64,000 nucleotides of DNA from Vibrio tapetis subsp. quintayensis. GTDB lineage: Bacteria; Pseudomonadota; Gammaproteobacteria; Enterobacterales; Vibrionaceae. Shown in pieces: positions 60,258 through 64,000 of the stretch. The stretch spans positions 124,001 through 188,000 of the forward strand of contig NZ_JAUFQV010000032.1 in assembly GCF_030409945.1 (NCBI RefSeq), in the 5' to 3' direction. A program made the position numbers and the translations under genes. The notes beneath the pieces were generated by a model that saw only the letters and a program-made list of their open reading frames with translations, did not search any database and was not told where the DNA came from. How positions within the stretch are numbered: position 1 is the stretch's first letter; every line of letters begins with the position of its first letter.

Positions 60258-60408
60258 GAGAATGCCTCGTTTCGTTTCGATAGAATAACTTTAAAATGAA
60301 ACGTCACTATTCTCGAGGAAATGCGGGATTTCCAACTTGGAAAGGAACTAACTCAATGGCTATCGGTCAGTTCTAAATTCCTCTTACTTTTGCAGGTATC
60401 AGCCTTTT

Positions 60409-61293
60409 ATGAATATCGATATTAATAACATAGATGTATTGGTCAAAATGTACGATCTGGGCAGCGTAAAGTCCGTCGCCAGTGCACAAGGCAAAACGTC
60501 GAGTGCCATTAGCAAGACACTGGCTAAATTAAAGCAAGAGTTGGATGATCCTCTATTCGTACAGACCGGAACCCTTTTTGAGCCGACCTCTTTCTTGCGG
60601 AGTAACATCCACTATTTTCGGTCAGTGTTAACCTGTATTAACAGTGTAAAAAAAGACAATTTTGATCCCAAAACTCACCGCGAACCAATCAAACTCTATT
60701 TACAGAGCTACTTTATGGAAACGTATGGCGCAAAGCTGTACCTAGCCATCAAAGAACAAGCACCTCATAGTCTGGTCACTCTAGAGCACTGGAGTAATAA
60801 GAAGCTAGACAACCTGCTCGGCGGCGATGGCAACCTAGCCATTCATGTTTTTACCGAAAGCTTGCCTCAGTCGCTTTACCAGCAACCGTTAATATCAGGC
60901 AAGGTTTCCGCATTTGTCAGGAAAGACCACCCTGCAAAAACCTTGGAAGACCTACAATCGTTCCCTCTTGCGGGCTTGCTTACTCCGGGGTGGAATGACA
61001 AGCGCTTACACTTGGTAGAGAAACTTAAGAACTACGGTTATCATTTCGAACGGGCTGTTCGCATTGAATCGATCCATGCTTGTCATCAACTGGTTCGTTC
61101 TAGCGATCACTTTTCATTCACGACTGCAGAACACATACCTGACGGTACTCGAATTATTCCACTGCCTGAAAATTTTGATTTCCAGTTTAATCAAGTTATG
61201 AGCTACCGACGCAGTCAAAGAGACAGCCCACAGATGAAGTGGCTGGCACAGGTTTGCTTGTCTGTCACTAACCAGACCAGCTATAAGCTCTAA
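60409..61293 (+). CDS. LysR-family transcriptional regulator
   Basis: The 294-residue protein has the N-terminal winged HTH (INNIDVLVKMYDLGSVKSVA, then GKTSSAISKTLAKLKQELDD), with PLFVQTGTLFEPT as its wing. The effector domain (~95-290) is divergent, with few conserved family residues. It is of the group near ToxR-independent or LeuO-like regulators only by layout; I cannot name it. It stops nine bases before the convergent AraC gene ends, and starts divergent from the small exported gene. Confidence 0.88.
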   Translation: MNIDINNIDVLVKMYDLGSVKSVASAQGKTSSAISKTLAKLKQELDDPLFVQTGTLFEPTSFLRSNIHYFRSVLTCINSVKKDNFDPKTHREPIKLYLQSYFMETYGAKLYLAIKEQAPHSLVTLEHWSNKKLDNLLGGDGNLAIHVFTESLPQSLYQQPLISGKVSAFVRKDHPAKTLEDLQSFPLAGLLTPGWNDKRLHLVEKLKNYGYHFERAVRIESIHACHQLVRSSDHFSFTTAEHIPDGTRIIPLPENFDFQFNQVMSYRRSQRDSPQMKWLAQVCLSVTNQTSYKL

Positions 61294-61302
61294 CCCATCT
61301 CA

Positions 61303-62196
61303 TTACAGATCCAATTTCCGTCGATAATCCCGTGGCGAACAACCGTGATACTGGCGAAATCGATGAGTGAAATTAAAAGGGTCTGGATAGCCTAAGCGCT
61401 GGGCAATCATGCCAACGGACCAATCCTTGTAATGGAGTAAATCAGTCGCCTTTTCCATTCGCAATGCAATCAAGCGCTGTTGGGTCGTGCAACCATACAG
61501 TTGCTTACAAATCCGGTTGAGTTGCTCGACTCCAATGAAACTCTGTTCGGCGATCGCTTTTACGCTCCATGGGTGATGCAATTGCGACTCTACGTCGTTG
61601 AAAACACTCTGAATTCGAATAATAGTATTGGATGGTGCATCTTGATGAGCAGATCCAATCAACAAACGAGACAGTTCACTTACAAACAGCTTTCTATAAC
61701 TGACCCGCCCACCAATTTCATTATGAAGTAAGCTCAGAAATGACCAGAGTTGCTCGCATGATGGGGTGTTTTCTATTCTCTGCCCCTGAGAGATAAGAGG
61801 AAGCCACTTAGCCACATTACCTAACAACATCCAAGACATTTTCCAACCATCATCCGCCGACAATATTTCAAACCGAAACGGTTGATGCGCTGGAAGTAAC
61901 GTTACCGTATTTGGCTCTATAACCCTTACATCATCGACCGTGATGAGCACTCCTCGCCCCTCAAGAGTAAACAGCAAAGTATGAATACTCGGATCAGAAC
62001 GTTCTACATGGTATTCGTCTTGAAGTACGGTTAAGCCTGCCATAAAAACACTGTTGTCAACGAACTCTGGAAAGTCGGACTGCGTGAGAAATCGTTCTCG
62101 ACAATCGTCACCCAAATGTATTTCATCTTGCCAATGATTTTTAGGTTGAAATTTAGACATGTCAAATTCGCACAGGTTTTCTGGTTTTTTAAACAT
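61303..62196 (-). CDS. AraC-family transcriptional regulator, divergent from the MATE pump
   Basis: The 297-residue protein has an N-terminal cupin-like ligand domain (~30-150, with THTLLFTLEGRGVLITVDD-like strands and the segment LLPAHQPFRFEI) and a C-terminal double HTH: HHPWSVKAIAEQSFIGVEQLNRIC and DWSVGMIAQRLGYPDPFNFTHRFRQYHGCSPRDYR. The HTH residues are canonical. A later start at 62160 is possible. It is divergent from the MATE exporter at 62251 (about 55 bases), which is its likely target. Confidence 0.92.
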   Translation of the reverse strand: MFKKPENLCEFDMSKFQPKNHWQDEIHLGDDCRERFLTQSDFPEFVDNSVFMAGLTVLQDEYHVERSDPSIHTLLFTLEGRGVLITVDDVRVIEPNTVTLLPAHQPFRFEILSADDGWKMSWMLLGNVAKWLPLISQGQRIENTPSCEQLWSFLSLLHNEIGGRVSYRKLFVSELSRLLIGSAHQDAPSNTIIRIQSVFNDVESQLHHPWSVKAIAEQSFIGVEQLNRICKQLYGCTTQQRLIALRMEKATDLLHYKDWSVGMIAQRLGYPDPFNFTHRFRQYHGCSPRDYRRKLDL

Positions 62197-62250
62197 TTTG
62201 TTTATGCTCGTACTTAGTTATATTTTTCGCCTAAATCAGGAGGGCATAAT

Positions 62251-63624
62251 ATGAAAACACATTCTTTAACACCTACCGTTCGCCCGCACGCTCTATTGCC
62301 TCGAGTACTTAAGCTCGCGTTCCCAGTTGCCATCCAAAGTGCACTGGTTTCTATCTTGGCATTAGCAGACGTCTTAATGGTAAGTGAATTTGGCCAACAC
62401 GCGACTGCGGCCGTTGGCATCGCCTCAAAATGGCAATTCGTTGCTACCATGATTATGGCAGGTATGGCCGCTGCGACCGGCGTACTTGTATCACAATACT
62501 GGGGCAAAGAAGACAAAGTACACGCTAAAACGGTAACGGTACAAGCGCTTAAGTTTGGCACAGCACTCATTATTCCAGTAACCGCGATTCTGACGCTCTT
62601 TGCTGGGCAGATAATGCTACTGCAAACCACTGACGAACAAGTGATTAGCCTAGGCGTTGAATATCTAATATATAGCTTTCCTGTGCTCTTACTAACGCAT
62701 TTTGTGATTACAGTCGAATCCGCATTACGCTCAAGCGGCAATGCGATGTTGCCTCTAATCATAGGCGCCATAACGGTTGCAATTAACATTGCACTGAATT
62801 TTTTACTGATCCGTGGCGGCTACGGCATTCCAGCAATGGGCGTTGCTGGCGCAGCATTAGCGACCACCATTGCTCGAGCTCTACAGGTATTTATGATGTG
62901 GGCAGTGCTGATGTGGAGCAAAAACTGGCTTGTAACCAGCCACTATATTAAAAAACACCATACTTTATGGATGTCTTTCAAAAAGCTGGCGATTCCAAGC
63001 TCGTGCAGCGCGGTTTTATGGGCTGCAGGCACGCTGACGTACCAAATGATCATAGGTCATATGGGCACAACAGAGTTAGCCGTTTATAGCATGATTGGAC
63101 CATTTGAATCACTTTGCTACGCACTGTTCTTTGGTATTGCAGTGGCCTGTTCAGTGCTTGTTGGTCAATCTCTTGGCCGGGATGAATTTGAAGACGCACA
63201 AGCCATATCTGTCACCATTATAAAATGGGTTTTGGCATTAGGCCTTTCTCTTGGTCTAGCTCTGTACTTGAGCCGCGACTGGGTAATTAGCGTTTTGAAT
63301 TTGGACTCACCTAAGCTTGCAGCGATGGCGTTACCTGCACTAGGAGTAATGGCGTTTGGTATCTGGATTCGGATGCTTAACATGACCATCATCAACGGCG
63401 TATTGAGAGCCGGAGGAGAGCACATGTTCTTCATCAAAATGGATTTGATTGCGATGTGGTCTTTCGGCATTCCATTGACTTTATTTGGCGCATTCTTAGG
63501 TGAATGGAGCTTTAACTGGGTTTACTTAGCCATTGTCAGCGAAGAATTTGTTCGCTTCTACCTATGCTTCCGCCGCTACCGAGAAAAGCGCTGGGTGGCT
63601 AACTTAACTCTGCAAACGGCTTAG
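62251..63624 (+). CDS. MATE-family multidrug/toxic-compound exporter
   Basis: The 457-residue transporter has twelve helices. It opens with a positively charged head and LPRVLKLAFPVAIQSALVSI, then FGQHATAAVGIASKWQF, a MATE signature. The second bundle starts near LWMSFKKLAIPSSCSAVLWA. It exports organic cations or drugs driven by sodium or proton gradients. AGGAGG precedes the ATG strongly. Divergent AraC regulator; short CCTTCCGCCT repeats follow the stop. Confidence 0.93.
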   Translation: MKTHSLTPTVRPHALLPRVLKLAFPVAIQSALVSILALADVLMVSEFGQHATAAVGIASKWQFVATMIMAGMAAATGVLVSQYWGKEDKVHAKTVTVQALKFGTALIIPVTAILTLFAGQIMLLQTTDEQVISLGVEYLIYSFPVLLLTHFVITVESALRSSGNAMLPLIIGAITVAINIALNFLLIRGGYGIPAMGVAGAALATTIARALQVFMMWAVLMWSKNWLVTSHYIKKHHTLWMSFKKLAIPSSCSAVLWAAGTLTYQMIIGHMGTTELAVYSMIGPFESLCYALFFGIAVACSVLVGQSLGRDEFEDAQAISVTIIKWVLALGLSLGLALYLSRDWVISVLNLDSPKLAAMALPALGVMAFGIWIRMLNMTIINGVLRAGGEHMFFIKMDLIAMWSFGIPLTLFGAFLGEWSFNWVYLAIVSEEFVRFYLCFRRYREKRWVANLTLQTA

Positions 63625-63630
63625 AGGCTA

Positions 63631-63681
63631 AAGGCGGAAGATAATTCAACCTTCTGCCTTCCGCCTAATGCCTTCCGCCTT
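63631..63681. repeat. CCTTCCGCCT repeats and inverted copy between MATE and pepT
   Basis: AAGGCGGAAG (63631-63640) is complementary to two direct copies of CCTTCCGCCT (63657-63666 and 63671-63680), repeating every 14 bases. A hairpin is possible with either copy. It may serve as a convergent terminator without a strong T-run. Confidence 0.55.
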
Positions 63682-63683
63682 AT

Positions 63684-64000
63684 CTAACGATGGTATTTCG
63701 CCGTATTTTGCGCAATCTTAGCAATCACCAATACCGACTGCTCCATTTGTTCAATTGAGATGAACTCATGAATACCGTGGAAGTTATAACCGCCAGTAAA
63801 GATGTTCGGGCAAGGCAATCCCATAAACGAAAGCCTTGCGCCATCTGTGCCGCCGCGAATCGGTTTGATCAATGGCTCTACGTCGCACTCAATCATGCTC
63901 TGTTTTGCAATGTCGATAATATGTGGGTGAGGTTCTACCATTTCTTTCATGTTGCGATAGCAATCCGTTAGAACCAACTCAACATGACCTTTGGTTAACT
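63684..64000 (-). CDS. pepT: Peptidase T (tripeptidase), C-terminal ~105 residues, cut by window edge
   Basis: The frame is open from the right window edge to a stop at 63684. It encodes the last ~105 residues of a PepT-type M20 metallopeptidase. It matches E. coli PepT closely: YRNMKEMVEPHPHIIDIAKQ, KPIRGGTDGARLSFMGLPCP, NIFTGGYNFHGIHEF with the zinc-binding His near the end. PepT removes N-terminal residues from tripeptides in the cytoplasm. The start lies outside the window to the right. Confidence 0.94.
   Translation of the reverse strand, partial: LTKGHVELVLTDCYRNMKEMVEPHPHIIDIAKQSMIECDVEPLIKPIRGGTDGARLSFMGLPCPNIFTGGYNFHGIHEFISIEQMEQSVLVIAKIAQNTAKYHR

Noticed and set aside
1..64000. CRISPR arrays, tRNA or rRNA genes, and prophage
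   Set aside because: No regularly spaced repeats, cloverleaf sequences, rRNA segments or structural phage genes were seen on either strand.

Overview
The window looks like a piece of a marine Vibrio chromosome. The evidence is a quorum-sensing Qrr small RNA with its sigma-54 promoter and LuxO-type sites, a Qnr-family pentapeptide protein of the kind carried on Vibrio chromosomes, large chitin-degrading enzymes (GH18 and GH20), a Vibrio-like AroG, and a mixture of environmental sensors and transporters. The low-to-middling G+C and dense, mostly short operons fit. I infer the second chromosome from the accessory character of the gene set (qnr, amylase, chitinase, many regulators, no ribosomal or tRNA genes), but the sequence does not prove it. 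The species is not resolved.

Layout: 1-7 kb holds the front part of a DEAD-box helicase (cut by the window edge), two GNAT acetyltransferases, an exported COG3904-like protein, a MAPEG membrane protein, PpiB, a tandem DUF2061 protein, a lone REP-associated tyrosine transposase and an MsrA variant. 7-14.5 kb is a sugar island: a secreted GH20 hexosaminidase, then a lactose/cellobiose-type PTS operon (IIB, IIC, IIA and a DUF7916-like TIM-barrel protein) and its LacI-type repressor, with TAACCGGTTA palindromes in front of both. 14.5-22.3 kb contains DUF3859, a HAD phosphatase, RidA with a YheO-type regulator, a YhhN lysoplasmalogenase, Qnr, YjjG and a solitary solute-binding protein. 22.7-25.9 kb encodes a 1046-residue chitinase/chitodextrinase. 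26.3-29.4 kb is a complete three-gene ECF vitamin-type transporter. 29.5-35.3 kb has a MocR-like/LysN-like aminotransferase, an AraC-GyrI regulator, a lipoprotein alpha-amylase and an Lrp regulator.

35.46-35.58 kb encodes the Qrr sRNA on the minus strand, divergent from a gene for a THI5/NMT1-type periplasmic binding domain fused to an active-looking GGDEF domain. Next come a dCache chemoreceptor, the MoxR-DUF58-DUF4381-VWA-VWA/TPR-BatD (Bat aerotolerance-type) operon at 40.5-47.5 kb, an M16 lipoprotein peptidase, a soluble double-GAF diguanylate cyclase, a Bcr/CflA exporter with a divergent LysR, a free-standing CBM48 protein, a MarR regulator, AroG, a LysE exporter, another LysR, an AraC regulator divergent from a MATE pump, and the 3' part of pepT at the right edge.

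Three themes recur. Polysaccharide use: chitin, alpha-glucan and a PTS sugar. Signalling: quorum-sensing RNA next to one of two c-di-GMP synthases. Envelope and efflux: Qnr, Bcr, MATE, LysE, Bat. The most rewarding unannotated elements are the Qrr gene, an orphan plus-strand terminator at 22.6 kb that suggests another small RNA, and the paired operator-like inverted repeats before the PTS, MAPEG and chitinase genes.
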